In this document: positions 1 through 10,126 of the stretch, in pieces
Layout of the letters: each line of letters begins with the position of its first letter
Numbering within the stretch: the first letter of the stretch is position 1
Made by a program: the position numbers and the translations under genes
From: Paenibacillus tyrphae
Lineage (GTDB): Bacteria > Bacillota > Bacilli > Paenibacillales > NBRC-103111
NCBI RefSeq assembly: GCF_000722545.1
Contig: NZ_JNVM01000020.1
Span: forward strand, 1-64,000
Direction: 5' to 3'
DNA: 64,000 bases
Notes under the pieces: model-generated
The model's database searches: none
The model's input: only the letters and a program-made list of their open reading frames with translations
Told to the model about the DNA's origin: nothing

Positions 1-3000
1 GATAGTCCGGGTCCAGCGGTACATACGCGCCGCCCGCTTTCCACACGGCCAACACGGCGACGAGCAAGTCCGTCGAACGGTCGGCCAGAATGCCGACGAT
101 CGACTCGCGCCCGATTCCGCGGGCTTGCAGCGTCCGGGCCAGCCGGTTCGCCCGCTCGTTCAGCTCGCGGTACGTCAGCTGCTCTCCGGCATACACGACC
201 GCCGTCTGCTCCGGCACAAGCTCCGCCTGCGCCTCGAAGCATGCGTTGAACGTTTGCTCCGGCGCGTAGCCTTTCTCTACGCCTACGCTGCCGAAGCCGT
301 CCACCAGCACCGCCCGCTCTTCCGGCATAACCAGCTCCAGCTCGTTTACCTGTGCGTCTGGGTTGCTTATCGCCTGTTCCAGCACGCGGACGAGATGGCC
401 CCGCATCCGTTCCAGCGTCGAACGATCGAACGCCAGCGCGTTGTATTCGAAGTGAATGCCCAGATTGTCCCCCGGAATCACCGTAATGTTGAACGGATAG
501 TTCGTTTGCTCGGACATCGCGACACCCGCAATCGCGAAGCTCTCTGCCCCACGGCTGCCCATTTGCTCCATCCGCTGCTCGACCGGATAGTTTTCGAACA
601 CGATAATATGGTTGACTAAATCCTGCTTCTGCTCGGTCAAAGCTTGAATTTCATAGAGCGGATACGTTTCGTAAGCGCGGGAAGCCAGCGCCTGCTCCTG
701 CGTGCTCCGCAGCAATTCCGCAAACGTCGTTTCCGCTGCGCAGCGAATCCGCACCGGGATCGTGTTGATGAACAGCCCGATCATCCGGTCGACGCCCGGA
801 ATGTCGTCCGGACGACCCGACACGACGCTGCCGAAAACGACGTCCCCGTTGTTGTTGTATTTTTGCAGCACGACGCCCCAAGCCGCCTGCAGCAGCGTGT
901 TCATCGTCACCTGATGCTGCTTCGCCGTGCGCTGCATTTGCTCCGTCAGACCTTTGCCAAGCTGGAACGACAGCTTCTGCGCGTCATACCGTTCCGCCTT
1001 GCGCTCCTGCGGCAGCAGCGTCTGATGCTCGAAGCCGGCCAAATAGCCGCTCCAATAGCGGGCCGCTTCCTCGCCGTCCTGACGCTCCAGCCACTCGATA
1101 TAACGGCTGTACGGGACAACTTGAGCAAGCTCAGGTTGCCGCTTCTCCAGCAGCGCGAAGTAAGTGCCGAACACTTCATTCGTCACCAAAGCAAGGCACC
1201 AGCCGTCCATCACGATATGATGGAAGCTCCAGACAAAACGGTACGCCGAGTCGCCCGTTTGCAGCACGGATACGCGCATCAGCGCGTCTTCGCTCAAATC
1301 GAAGCCGCTGGCTTTATCCTCCTCAAGGAAAGCCGCGACATACGCCTGACGCTCCGCTTCCTCCATGCCTCGCAAATCCTCGTAACGGAAGCCCGCCTGT
1401 TTGCTCCGGTAAACGACCTGCAAAGGCTGTTCATGCCAGCCGCTGTAAAAATTCGTCCGGAACATGGGGTATCTTTCCACCAGCAGCCCCAGACTCTTCT
1501 CGAATAGGCCGACATGGAAGCTTCCTTCCAGATCGAATGTCGCCTGCTCAAAATAAGCCCCCGAATGCGGCTCCAGCAGGCTGTGGAACAGCATCCCTTT
1601 TTGCATCGGCGTGAGCGCGTACACGTTCTCCAGCTCGCCGGCAGAGCGGGTGCGTTCGACAAGCGCATCCAGTTCTTCCACCGTCAGCTCTTTAAGCAGG
1701 ACGTCGCTTGGCGTCAGCTCCGGCCGCTCTTTGGCCGCGCAGTGGGCGATCACCTCGCGCAAGCACGCCTCCAGCAGCCCGGCCAGCTGCTCCATCGTTT
1801 CCTTGCGGTACGTTTTGCCGCTGTAGCCGATGGACAGCCGCAGCTCGCCGTCCGTGACCATGCCGTTAATATCCAGCTCATATCTTCTGGCCAGGCTTCC
1901 GCTGACAGCCGCTCCGCTCGAATAAGGCGACAAGCGGAACGCATTGCCTTGCAAATCCTGGTCAAACTGCCCCAAATAGTTAAAGCTGATTTGCGGCTCG
2001 ATCTCGAATTCCTTATTCCCCCACGAATCAGAAGCGGAGGATAAATATCTCAAAATGCCGTAGCCGACCCCTTTGTTCGGGATGTGCCGCAGCCCTTCCT
2101 TCACCCGCTTGATCCGTCGGGACACGTCCTTCTCTGCGCCCAGCTCCAGTACAACCGGGAATTGGCTCGTAAACCAGCCGACGGTGCGCGTAATGTCCAG
2201 CTCCGGCAGGATCGCTTCCCGGCCATGTCCCTCCAGATTGACAAGCACCCGCTCCATCCCGGTCCACTCGTGAACCGCCATACCCAGCGCCGTCAGCAGC
2301 AGATCGTTCACTTCCGTGTTATACGCACGCGACGCCTGCTTCAGAAGCTGCTCCGTCTCCTGCGTCGTCCATACCGCCGTAACGGCTTCCCCGTCCTCGA
2401 CCTTCGCCTGATCCTGCGCGTAATCTTTCGGCAGCGCGCCATAATCGGCTTCCGTGATCTGCCGCCAATATGCCCGTTCGCGCTCGATGGCCGTACCGCT
2501 CGCATAGTGCGACAACTGTTCCGCCCAGACCTGGAACGAATCCGTTTTGTGCGGGAGACGAACCGTTTCTCCCTTCAACGCCTGTTCGTAGCTTGTTGCC
2601 AAATCTTCGAGCAAAATACGCCATGACACTCCGTCTACCACCAAATGGTGAATGGCGATCAACAGATGATCTCCATCCGTGTTGCGGAACAGCCCCAGTT
2701 TGACTAAAGGTCCGGCGCTCAGGTCGATGCCGCTTTGAATCTCGTTCGCTTTCGCTTCAATGGCCGCTGCACAATCCGTTTCGCCCGTAAAATCCGCGAT
2801 GTCCAGCGTAAACGACTCGCCCTCGCCGACGCCTCGGTTCCATGCCTCGTAGCCGTCGCTTGCCGTCCGACGGTAAACGGTGCGCAATGCGTCGTGATGC
2901 TGGACGATGTGGCGCATTGCCTGACGCAGCGCCGCTTCGTCGAAGCCCGCTTCCCGATGAAGCAGCAGCGCCTGGTTATAATGATGCGGTTCAGCCGGCT

Positions 3001-6000
3001 TCTGCTCGAAGTACCAGCGCTGAATCGGCGTCAGCTTCACGCCGCCCGCGACTTCCCCTTGGTCGGCGATGCGGTCGACAGCTTGCACATGACCCCCCAG
3101 CTCGGCCACGGTCGGATATTGGAACAGCTCTCGCATTTCGATCTTATAGCCGGCCTGAAGCATTCTCGAAGACACCTGAATCGCCTTGATCGAGTCGCCG
3201 CCCAACTCAAAGAAATTGTCCAGCACCCCAATGGCTTCGACTCCCAAAACCGCCTGCCATACCGATGCCAGCGCTTGCTCCACGGCAGTCCGCGGGGCCA
3301 CGTATTCCGTTCCCGTCTGCACGTTTCCTTCCGGCGCAGGCAGCGCCCGGCGATCCACTTTGCCGTTCGGCGTCAGCGGAATCCGCTCCACCTGCACGAA
3401 GTACGACGGCACCATGTACCCCGGCAGCTCCTGTGACAGCGCGCTTCGAACCTCACTTGCCATCAATTCATTCTCCGCCGTAAAGTACGCGCACAGCTGC
3501 TTCTGCCCCTGCTCGTCCTCCCGCGCGATCACGACCGCTTCCCGCACGCCTTCCACGCGCAGCAGCTGCGCTTCCACCTCGCCCAGCTCGATCCGGTAGC
3601 CCCGGATTTTCACCTGCTCGTCGATCCGCCCTTTGTATTCCAGCGTCCCGTCCGCACGCCAGCGCACCAAGTCTCCCGTCCGGTAACAGCGCTCTCCTTC
3701 GCGCACCGGGCTGGCGGTAAACTTCTCCGCCGTCAGCTCCGGGCGGTTCAAGTAGCCTCGCGCCACCCCGTCCCCGCCGACGATCAGCTCGCCCCACGCT
3801 CCGACCGGCTGCAGCTTCATCCCGCGGTCGACCACATAAGCCGTCGAATTCGCAATCGGACGGCCGATCGGCACCGCTTCCGTCTGCTCCCCTGCAATTG
3901 CATGCGTCGTCGAGAACGTCGTATTTTCCGTCGGACCGTAGCCGTTGACCAGACGCAGCCCCGGGTTGTCCCGCACCACCCGGTTGATGTGCGGTACCGA
4001 CAATACGTCCCCGCCCACGAGCAGCGTGTTCATGTCTCCAAACAGACGGCTGTTCTGCTGCGTCAGCTGGTTGAACAACGGTGCAGTCAGCCACATCGTT
4101 GTGATGCCGTACTGCCGGATCGCTTCCTCCAAACGGGCCGCGTTCAAAATAACGTCGCTGCTGACCAAATACAGCTGCCCGCCGTTCAGCAGTGCTCCCC
4201 ATATTTCGAACGTTGACGCGTCGAACACAACGGCCCCCGTCTGCAATATGCGCGTCGTTTCGTCCAACCGAACGTAATTCGTATTTTTTACTAATCGGAC
4301 CACGTTGCGGTGCTCGACCATGACGCCCTTCGGCTTGCCCGTCGTTCCTGACGTATAGATCACATAAGCCAAGTCGTCCGCTCTGCTCACCGGCTCCAGA
4401 TTTGAAGCGTCGTCGTGGTAAGCCCCGGCATCGCTCAGGTCGACGACCGTTCCCGCAAAGTCCGCACGCACCAGATCCCGGCGCTGCGTCAGCAGCAGCT
4501 TGGCGCCCGAATCGTCCAGCAGGTAGCGGACGCGCTCCTCCGGGTAGTCCGGATCGACCGGAACATACGCGCCTCCGGCCTTCAAAATCGCCAGCACCCC
4601 AACTACCATCTCGACGGAACGCTCGGCCAATATCGCAACCGGCTCGTCGCGCTTCACCCCTGCAGCCAGCAGCGTCCGTGCCAGACGGTTCGCCCGCTCG
4701 TTCAGCTCACGGTAGGTCAGCTTTGTGTCCTCGTACACGACCGCCGTCTGCCCCGGCGTCCGCTCCGCTTGCGCTTCAAACAGCGCGCCGATGCTCTGCT
4801 CCCTCGGATAGTCCGCCGTCGTAGCGTTAAATACGTTGACAATCTTGTCGCGCTCCTCAGCATCAATAAGCGATAAATCGACTATTTTTTGGGTCGGGCT
4901 CTCGATCATATGTTCAGCCACGCAAAGGAACTGCCGGATCAGTTGCGCGACTTCCTTTTCATCAAACAGTTCAATACGGTAATCCAGATACAGGACGAGC
5001 TTTCCGTCGTCCAGCATTTCGACCATATGAATATCGAAGTCGTTCACGATATCCCCGCAAAAATCGTTGTCCACCTGCATGACCGAATCGCCGAACGGGG
5101 CGAAGCTCAAAGTACGGTATTGGATAGATGCCCCGAATAAGCGCTGAATATCTTGGCTGCGCCGGGCTTCCCGCAGGTCCTGAACGATTTTGTTGTAAGG
5201 ATAGCGCTGATGACGCAGGATCGACGCCTGCTCTTTCGCTACGGTTTGCAGGAACGCCAGCAGCTCGGACTCGGGCTCCATCCGAACTCGGGTCGCGACC
5301 GTGCTGACGAACATGCCGAGCGTATCTTTTTCTTTCTTCGACGTCCGATTCGCATATAGCGTTCCGATCGGAATATCCTGCTCCTGCGTCATTTTGTACA
5401 TGTAGATAGACAAAGCGGTCAAGAAAAACGTGAACAGACCGATTCCGTTTTGTTCGCTAAACGCTTTTATCCCTTGATAAAGCCCGTCGTTCAGCACAAC
5501 GCTTTCCCGTCTGGCGGCTGTGCCGAGCGTCAACGGATTGTAGGATTTCAGCCCGAGCGTCTCCGGGAATTCGCCGAATTTGCCCATCCAATACGTCTTG
5601 TCTTTCTGATAGCGGTCCGATTGCTCGTACTCCTGCTCCACCTGAATAAAATCGAGATAGGAAGGCGTATTTTTCCCCGCGTCGGCCGGAGTCTTTCCGC
5701 TCGTAAGCTGGGAATAATGCTCGCTGATTTGGTTGATAGCCTGATTCATGGACACGCCGTCGGTGACGATGTGATGCATTTTAAAATTGAACCACGTTTC
5801 TTCCTCGCCGATCCGAACAATAACGAACCGGTACAAATCCGAATCCAGCAGCTCGAACGGCACCAGATTATGGCGACGCACCCATTCCTCCGCCTGCGCC
5901 AAGTCCAGGTCGAGGCATTCGATCTCCTGATCGGCATGCGGCCTCACATATTGACGGGGAACCCCGTTATCCGACACGACGCGAATCCGAAACGAATCGT

Positions 6001-6175
6001 TCCGGGCAATCACTTGGTTGATGGCTTGCTTCAAGACGTTGACCTGCACATGGCCTCTTATTTTAACCGTCCCGATGATGGTGGACGTATTGCGGTGCGG
6101 ATAAAGCAATTCCGTATACCAAATCCGCTGCTGAGGCTGCGTTAACGAATAAAACTGGATCGTATTTCCGCTCAT
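1..6175 (-). CDS. Non-ribosomal peptide synthetase, C-A(Val)-T-E-C-A..., 3' end beyond window
   Basis: Large modular enzyme assembling a peptide; the frame stays open to base 1, so the gene is partial. Domains seen, in order: condensation about 4900-6150 (motif MHHIVTDG), adenylation about 3340-4870, carrier about 3100-3320 (LGGDSIKAIQ, the form usual before an epimerase), epimerization about 1690-3050 (HHLVVDGVSWR, NKGVGYGIL), condensation about 330-1640 (FHHIVMDG) and the start of a second adenylation domain. Aligned by eye to GrsA, adenylation domain 1 has the pocket code DAFWLGGTFK, which is valine type, so D-Val is predicted. The first protein domain is a condensation domain, which would fit N-acylation by a fatty acid if this is the initiating enzyme. 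ATG start has GGGGAG upstream. Substrate of module 2 cannot be read because the window ends first. Confidence 0.95.
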   Translation of the reverse strand, partial: MSGNTIQFYSLTQPQQRIWYTELLYPHRNTSTIIGTVKIRGHVQVNVLKQAINQVIARNDSFRIRVVSDNGVPRQYVRPHADQEIECLDLDLAQAEEWVRRHNLVPFELLDSDLYRFVIVRIGEEETWFNFKMHHIVTDGVSMNQAINQISEHYSQLTSGKTPADAGKNTPSYLDFIQVEQEYEQSDRYQKDKTYWMGKFGEFPETLGLKSYNPLTLGTAARRESVVLNDGLYQGIKAFSEQNGIGLFTFFLTALSIYMYKMTQEQDIPIGTLYANRTSKKEKDTLGMFVSTVATRVRMEPESELLAFLQTVAKEQASILRHQRYPYNKIVQDLREARRSQDIQRLFGASIQYRTLSFAPFGDSVMQVDNDFCGDIVNDFDIHMVEMLDDGKLVLYLDYRIELFDEKEVAQLIRQFLCVAEHMIESPTQKIVDLSLIDAEERDKIVNVFNATTADYPREQSIGALFEAQAERTPGQTAVVYEDTKLTYRELNERANRLARTLLAAGVKRDEPVAILAERSVEMVVGVLAILKAGGAYVPVDPDYPEERVRYLLDDSGAKLLLTQRRDLVRADFAGTVVDLSDAGAYHDDASNLEPVSRADDLAYVIYTSGTTGKPKGVMVEHRNVVRLVKNTNYVRLDETTRILQTGAVVFDASTFEIWGALLNGGQLYLVSSDVILNAARLEEAIRQYGITTMWLTAPLFNQLTQQNSRLFGDMNTLLVGGDVLSVPHINRVVRDNPGLRLVNGYGPTENTTFSTTHAIAGEQTEAVPIGRPIANSTAYVVDRGMKLQPVGAWGELIVGGDGVARGYLNRPELTAEKFTASPVREGERCYRTGDLVRWRADGTLEYKGRIDEQVKIRGYRIELGEVEAQLLRVEGVREAVVIAREDEQGQKQLCAYFTAENELMASEVRSALSQELPGYMVPSYFVQVERIPLTPNGKVDRRALPAPEGNVQTGTEYVAPRTAVEQALASVWQAVLGVEAIGVLDNFFELGGDSIKAIQVSSRMLQAGYKIEMRELFQYPTVAELGGHVQAVDRIADQGEVAGGVKLTPIQRWYFEQKPAEPHHYNQALLLHREAGFDEAALRQAMRHIVQHHDALRTVYRRTASDGYEAWNRGVGEGESFTLDIADFTGETDCAAAIEAKANEIQSGIDLSAGPLVKLGLFRNTDGDHLLIAIHHLVVDGVSWRILLEDLATSYEQALKGETVRLPHKTDSFQVWAEQLSHYASGTAIERERAYWRQITEADYGALPKDYAQDQAKVEDGEAVTAVWTTQETEQLLKQASRAYNTEVNDLLLTALGMAVHEWTGMERVLVNLEGHGREAILPELDITRTVGWFTSQFPVVLELGAEKDVSRRIKRVKEGLRHIPNKGVGYGILRYLSSASDSWGNKEFEIEPQISFNYLGQFDQDLQGNAFRLSPYSSGAAVSGSLARRYELDINGMVTDGELRLSIGYSGKTYRKETMEQLAGLLEACLREVIAHCAAKERPELTPSDVLLKELTVEELDALVERTRSAGELENVYALTPMQKGMLFHSLLEPHSGAYFEQATFDLEGSFHVGLFEKSLGLLVERYPMFRTNFYSGWHEQPLQVVYRSKQAGFRYEDLRGMEEAERQAYVAAFLEEDKASGFDLSEDALMRVSVLQTGDSAYRFVWSFHHIVMDGWCLALVTNEVFGTYFALLEKRQPELAQVVPYSRYIEWLERQDGEEAARYWSGYLAGFEHQTLLPQERKAERYDAQKLSFQLGKGLTEQMQRTAKQHQVTMNTLLQAAWGVVLQKYNNNGDVVFGSVVSGRPDDIPGVDRMIGLFINTIPVRIRCAAETTFAELLRSTQEQALASRAYETYPLYEIQALTEQKQDLVNHIIVFENYPVEQRMEQMGSRGAESFAIAGVAMSEQTNYPFNITVIPGDNLGIHFEYNALAFDRSTLERMRGHLVRVLEQAISNPDAQVNELELVMPEERAVLVDGFGSVGVEKGYAPEQTFNACFEAQAELVPEQTAVVYAGEQLTYRELNERANRLARTLQARGIGRESIVGILADRSTDLLVAVLAVWKAGGAYVPLDPDY

Positions 6176-6268
6176 AAGTCTCTCCCCTTGTAAAAATATT
6201 TGGAAAAGATATCCTATAAAACGCCAGTCTCCCTACCGAACCGCCTGCCGTATCGCAGCCGGCGGACA

Positions 6269-8050
6269 TCAGGCCGGTTGTCCAGCCCGGTCCGCGCGGA
6301 ACTGCAGATGGTACAGTTCGGCATAGTGCCCCCCTTCGGCGAGCAATTGCTCGTGAGTTCCCTTCTCTTTCACCTCGCCATCGGCAATGACGCAAATGGC
6401 GTCCGCCTGCTCCACCGTGGACAGCCGATGGGCGATGACGAGAGTCGTCCGCCCCAGCATGAGCGCCTGAACCGCCTGCTGCACTTCATGCTCCGATTCG
6501 GCATCCAGCGCCGACGTCGCTTCGTCGAGCAGCAATATCGGCGCGTTCTTCAGCACCGCCCGGGCAATAGCAAGGCGCTGGCGCTGGCCGCCGGACAGAT
6601 TGACGCCCCGCTCCCCGAGGACGGTATCATAGCCGCCCGGCAGCTCCGTAATGAACGAATGGGCATACGCCGCCTTGGCTGCGGCCTCCACTTCCTCCAT
6701 CGAGGCTCCGGGAGAGCCGAACCGAATATTGTCGGCGACGGTGCCGTGAAATAGCGTCGACTCCTGCGGGACGTAAGCCATGAAGTCCCGGATCTCCGCC
6801 AGCGTATAGTGCCCCGCCGACTTCCCCCGGATCTTCACCGTTCCCTCATCCGGAGGGTAGAAGCCGAGCAGCAGCTTCATGACGGTGCTTTTACCGCCTC
6901 CGCTCGGACCGACGAGCGCCGTCATCCGTCCTTCCTCCACCGTCAGGTTAAGCCGTCGCAAAACCGCGCGGGACGAATCGTAGCCGAATGAGACGCTGCT
7001 TAATTCCAAGGCCGCTTGCGGCGAAGCTGCGATTGGCGCCTGATCGGGCGCTGCAAACGTTTCGGAAAAACGCTCCGGTTCCCCGGGTTCATCCAAAATC
7101 TCACGAATCCGGGTCAGGCTCGCAAACGAATTTTGCATCAGCGAGACGGCCGAGCCGAGCTGAAGAAAAACTGCTGAAATGCCGGTTTGCAGCTGTACGA
7201 TTTGCCCAAGCGTACCAAGCTCCATCTGCTTCCAGGAGACCATCAGGAGACCGATCACAAGCACACCTCCCAAGGTCATAAACTCGATGAAGAAATTGCA
7301 CGCATCCTGCAGGCCGAGATGGCGGCCCTGCTTGATTCCGGTCTCGCTTACCCCGTCGCTCGCTTCGCTGCACAAACGGCCGACCTTCCCTTTCAAAGCG
7401 AACAGCTTGACCACCTGAAGGCCGGTCAGCAGATCGCTGAGCCGTTCCGTGAACCGTGCCGTCTGCTCCTGCAGCCGTCCGCTGATCGTTCGCATCCTCC
7501 CCGCGAACCTGGCATTCAGCCAGGCTGACAGCAGGGTAAGTCCGAATGTGACTAGGGCAAAGCGCCAGTCCAGCGCAAGCAGGATCACGATCGAGCTGAC
7601 GAACATGGTGATTTCCAAAATGATGGATCGCATATATTCCGTATATGCCCTCTCCAGCGTCTGCACGTCGTTGGTCATCCGGGAAATCAGATCGCCGGAG
7701 TGACGGCTTTCCGCCGCCCGGAAAGGCAGCCGGCCGATATGCGCGAACAATTGCACGCGGATGTCCGCCAAAGTCAATTTCACGCAGCGGTGGTACGCAT
7801 AGCTGCATAAAGGCGATACAATGCTCAGCGCCAAAAACGTGCCGCACACCAGATAAACCGCCCGGTAAAGCTCCGCCGTATCCCGGTTGACCACAAAATC
7901 AAGCAAGTAACGGAGCACAAAAGATAATAAAATCGGGACGCTTGCGTTGGTGAGGCTGTTGCCGAACAAACCGATGTAGTACAGCTTGCTTCGCGGCTTC
8001 ATAAATGACATTAATTTCCTAAAATCATCGAACCCCTGCTTGAAGGCCAC
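6269..8050 (-). CDS. ABC exporter half-transporter (permease fused to ATPase), second of a pair
   Basis: About 593 residues with an N-terminal six-helix exporter membrane domain and a C-terminal ATPase domain: Walker A GPSGGGKST, signature LSGGQRQR, Walker B followed by DEATSALD, and the H-loop in IAHRLST. A GTG start at 8050 is chosen because AAGGAGGGG lies just upstream (8056-8064); it overlaps the end of the preceding transporter gene by 26 bases, implying coupled translation. The open frame reaches to 8116 without a better start. Together with its neighbour it probably forms a heterodimeric exporter. Its position between that gene and the NRPS suggests export of the peptide or self-resistance, which is inference. 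Confidence 0.93.
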   Translation of the reverse strand: MAFKQGFDDFRKLMSFMKPRSKLYYIGLFGNSLTNASVPILLSFVLRYLLDFVVNRDTAELYRAVYLVCGTFLALSIVSPLCSYAYHRCVKLTLADIRVQLFAHIGRLPFRAAESRHSGDLISRMTNDVQTLERAYTEYMRSIILEITMFVSSIVILLALDWRFALVTFGLTLLSAWLNARFAGRMRTISGRLQEQTARFTERLSDLLTGLQVVKLFALKGKVGRLCSEASDGVSETGIKQGRHLGLQDACNFFIEFMTLGGVLVIGLLMVSWKQMELGTLGQIVQLQTGISAVFLQLGSAVSLMQNSFASLTRIREILDEPGEPERFSETFAAPDQAPIAASPQAALELSSVSFGYDSSRAVLRRLNLTVEEGRMTALVGPSGGGKSTVMKLLLGFYPPDEGTVKIRGKSAGHYTLAEIRDFMAYVPQESTLFHGTVADNIRFGSPGASMEEVEAAAKAAYAHSFITELPGGYDTVLGERGVNLSGGQRQRLAIARAVLKNAPILLLDEATSALDAESEHEVQQAVQALMLGRTTLVIAHRLSTVEQADAICVIADGEVKEKGTHEQLLAEGGHYAELYHLQFRADRAGQPA

Positions 8051-9827
8051 GCTCTCCCCTCCTTGCCGCCTGCGAACGGTCAAGCCCGCCGGTATCCTCG
8101 TCCTCCGCAGCTGCAAACTGCTGAACGTATAATTTGCTGTACACTCCGTTATGTCTCAGCAGCTCGTCGTGCGTCCCGCTCTCCGCGATCCTTCCCTGAT
8201 CCAGCACGAGAATACGGTCGGCCTGCCGGACGGTCGACAATCGATGGGCGATGACGAGCACGGTACGGCCTCCCATCATGCTTTTCAGCGCACTCTGCAC
8301 AAGCGCTTCGGAGTGGCTGTCGAGCGCCGAGGTAGGCTCGTCCAGCAGCAGCAGGGGAGTGTCCTTCAGGAACGCCCTGGCGATGGAAATCCGCTGCTTT
8401 TGCCCGCCGGACAGACCGCCTCCCCGTTCGCCAAGCGGCGTCTCATAGCCTTGCGGCAGCTGCATTATGAATTCATGCGCATGAGCGGCTTTCGCTGCCT
8501 CGACGATTTCCTCGCGGGTGGCGTCTGTGCGCCCGTAACCGATATTTTCGGCAATCGTGGCCGGAAACAAATACGATTCTTGAGACACCAGCGATAGACG
8601 GGCACGCAGCTCGGCCGGATCCCAATCGGACAGCGGACGGCCGAACACTTCGATTATGCCGCCTTCCGGCTCAGGCTCGTAAAATCCGCATAGCAGCTTA
8701 AAAAGAGTGCTTTTGCCGCCTCCGCTGCCGCCGACGATCGCTACCGTTTCGCCTTCGTTCACTTGAAAGCTGATCCGGTCCAGCACCTTCGTTTCGCCGT
8801 CGTAGGAGAATGTCACCGCCTCGAACCGGACCGGAGCGGCAGTAGGACGGACCGGCAGGTTCATTTGCCCTTTCCGCTCCGTCGGCCAATCCAGCGCCTC
8901 GAACAGATGCTGGGCGGCTCCCGCAGCTTCTTTGACTTGCGAGATCATCGTCGGGAGCATCGAAATCGGCTGCAGAACGAACGTAATGAGATAGAGGAAC
9001 AGGACGATCCCGCCTGCGCTCAGCTCCCCTTGCGCGATCAAATAACCGCCATAGGCTATGACCAGAATAATGGGCGTGGAGAAGAGCGCGACGCCTATCG
9101 GCGTGATCGCCGCATATCGCTTTTCCATGCGCAAGCCTTGCCTGATCACCTCATCCATGATCAGCGTATATTTTTTCAAAAAAGCCGCCTGCATGTTGAA
9201 CGCTTTGACGATGGCAATTCCGCCGATCGCGTCTTGGGCCACGACATTGAGCTCGCTGATCTTTTCCTGAAGCTGCGCCGAGTACGATTGAATCGGCTTG
9301 TTCAGCAAAGCGGCCAAGACGATGCCGAGCGGCATCAGCACCAGACTGGACAGCACCAGCTTCCAGCTCGTGAGCAAGAGCAAGGTCAGAGCGCCTATAA
9401 AAACAACCGGCAGATAAAAGAGGTTGGCGAAATGCTGGATGAAGAAGTTCTGCAGCACGGCGGTATTGTTCGTCAGCCGGGAGACAAGATCTCCCGTAAA
9501 GCGGCGCTCCACGCTCGACATCGCCAGATCGCCGAACCGGTCCACCAGCTCGTTTCGCAAATCCTTTAACGCGCTGACGCTAAATTTCGCCGAAGCGTAT
9601 TTGATCATAAATTTGCACGGCATTCCGACCAGTACCATCCCAAGGACCATAAAAATCATAGCGACGGGCGAACCGAACGTTTCCTCGGCCAACCGTTCGA
9701 TAGCTTTGCCTAACACGATGTCGATGGCGGCCACACAGAGGGAAGCGAACACTGTGAGCGCGACCCATGGAAAATAAGGTTTGACATAGCGGGCCAATCT
9801 GGAAAAAGCGGGGTTTCGTTTGGACAA
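8025..9827 (-). CDS. ABC exporter half-transporter (permease fused to ATPase), first of a pair
   Basis: About 600 residues, with exporter membrane domain then ATPase domain (Walker A GGSGGGKST, signature LSGGQKQR, DEPTSALD, IAHRLST). The TTG start at 9827 is preferred because AGGAGG sits at 9835-9840 with a 7-base gap; an in-frame ATG at 9911 would give 28 more residues but has no clear ribosome binding site. Both ATPase domains of the pair keep the catalytic glutamate, so neither looks degenerate. It lies downstream of the thioesterase gene and upstream of the second transporter and the NRPS, all on the same strand. Confidence 0.93.
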   Translation of the reverse strand: MSKRNPAFSRLARYVKPYFPWVALTVFASLCVAAIDIVLGKAIERLAEETFGSPVAMIFMVLGMVLVGMPCKFMIKYASAKFSVSALKDLRNELVDRFGDLAMSSVERRFTGDLVSRLTNNTAVLQNFFIQHFANLFYLPVVFIGALTLLLLTSWKLVLSSLVLMPLGIVLAALLNKPIQSYSAQLQEKISELNVVAQDAIGGIAIVKAFNMQAAFLKKYTLIMDEVIRQGLRMEKRYAAITPIGVALFSTPIILVIAYGGYLIAQGELSAGGIVLFLYLITFVLQPISMLPTMISQVKEAAGAAQHLFEALDWPTERKGQMNLPVRPTAAPVRFEAVTFSYDGETKVLDRISFQVNEGETVAIVGGSGGGKSTLFKLLCGFYEPEPEGGIIEVFGRPLSDWDPAELRARLSLVSQESYLFPATIAENIGYGRTDATREEIVEAAKAAHAHEFIMQLPQGYETPLGERGGGLSGGQKQRISIARAFLKDTPLLLLDEPTSALDSHSEALVQSALKSMMGGRTVLVIAHRLSTVRQADRILVLDQGRIAESGTHDELLRHNGVYSKLYVQQFAAAEDEDTGGLDRSQAARRGERGLQAGVR

Positions 9828-10126
9828 AAGGGAGCCTCCTATCATGGGAACGGCTTTCGACGGCTTAGCAGCTGTTAAACCGCCAATCACGTCGTGCCTG
9901 TCCATAGTCATTGCAGATAGCCGAGGAGCCTTGAATTCAAAAGCTTCAACATGCGGTTATCATCCCTATCTCCTTTCGCATGGCAGGTTGATCTGGATTT
10001 CTCTTCCACCCTTTCGATAAACGTCACGTTTCAGTGAACCTTTGCAACTAAACACATATTATTCCGATAAAATTTATGAAGTATATAGGAGAGGTTGTCC
10101 CACAATAAAAGGGGTGATCTTCCGGC
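9828..10126. other. Gap between thioesterase and ABC transporter genes
   Basis: About 300 bases. The part next to the transporter stays open in its frame to 9911 and could be translated if the upstream ATG is used. The remainder is AT-richer, with no clear hairpin terminator and no convincing promoter, so readthrough from the thioesterase gene is the simplest reading. Confidence 0.4.

Noticed and set aside
3468..4202. 244-residue minus-strand frame inside the NRPS
   Set aside because: Out of frame with the adenylation domain that reads through this stretch with all core motifs.
10060..10126. Terminator after the thioesterase gene
   Set aside because: No stem with a T-run could be found; the region looks like a plain spacer.
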